Below are positions 63,860 through 64,000 of a DNA stretch of 64,000 bases, piece after piece. Position numbers and translations under genes: made by a program. The DNA lies in NCBI GenBank assembly GCA_037074765.1, contig JBAMDO010000053.1, forward strand, positions 62,001-126,000, in the 5' to 3' direction. The stretch is from Mansonella perstans. Its lineage: Eukaryota > Nematoda > Chromadorea > Rhabditida > Onchocercidae. How positions within the stretch are numbered: the first letter of the stretch is position 1; every line of letters starts with the position of its first letter. The notes beneath the pieces are model-generated. The model saw nothing but the letters and a program-made list of their open reading frames with translations. It was not told where the DNA came from and did not search any database.

Positions 63860-63870
63860 CTGAAAATAAT
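63860..63870 (-). promoter_or_regulatory. Probable trans-splice acceptor of the secreted protein gene
   Basis: On the minus strand TATTATTTTCAG ends 20 nt before the ATG at 63839. The remaining 130 nt to the window edge would be outron or promoter; nothing else is seen there. Confidence 0.45.
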
Positions 63871-64000
63871 ACTCTTTTAGAAAAAACTTAATGAAAAGGA
63901 CGCATATAGGGATATAATTCATTAAAAAGATATGAAATGGTGAACAAAACTTTTATTGCATTAGAACAGCGTTAAGATAGATTAGGATGTTGTTCCTGCA

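Overview
The window looks like nuclear DNA from a nematode, most likely a filarial or other spirurid worm. It is very AT-rich. Genes are cut into many short exons with introns ending in TTTCAG-type acceptors. Several start codons sit 0-25 nt after a strong acceptor with no obvious upstream exon, as expected for spliced-leader trans-splicing. The two large genes have clear nematode/animal orthologues. No bacterial genes, rRNA, tRNA, CRISPR array or intact transposon was recognised. All exon models were built by hand from reading frame, splice sites and phase, without transcript data.

Layout. (1) 1-18855, plus strand: the 3' part of the PHR-family ubiquitin ligase gene rpm-1 (MYCBP2/Highwire), about 50 exons, running from a PHR domain through a zinc finger, filamin-like region, DOC domain, RING-H2 and the terminal tandem-cysteine domain. 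(2) 18856-34194: about 15 kb of very AT-rich DNA with short repeats, palindromes and one weak candidate exon. (3) 34195-52619, plus strand: a complete NKCC-type Na-K-Cl cotransporter (SLC12) in 28 exons; summed exon lengths divide by three and give about 1354 residues. (4) 52620-55526: intergenic. (5) 55527-57536, plus strand: an MSP-domain protein with a coiled-coil tail. (6) 57981-63839: a cluster of small unrecognised genes: an acidic charged protein (minus), a 96-residue single-pass membrane protein (minus), a 56-residue candidate membrane microprotein (plus) and a 166-residue secreted eight-cysteine protein (minus).

Working together. RPM-1 acts in neurons and synapses, NKCC sets cell chloride and volume under WNK-SPAK/OSR1 control, and the MSP-domain protein is a cytoskeletal or VAP-like adaptor. 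Nothing suggests these three form a pathway; they look like independently transcribed neighbours. The small genes at the right end are the least explained part. The secreted eight-cysteine protein and the two small membrane proteins are the best candidates for undescribed biology, and the N-terminal kinase-docking layout of the cotransporter is the most notable feature in a known gene.
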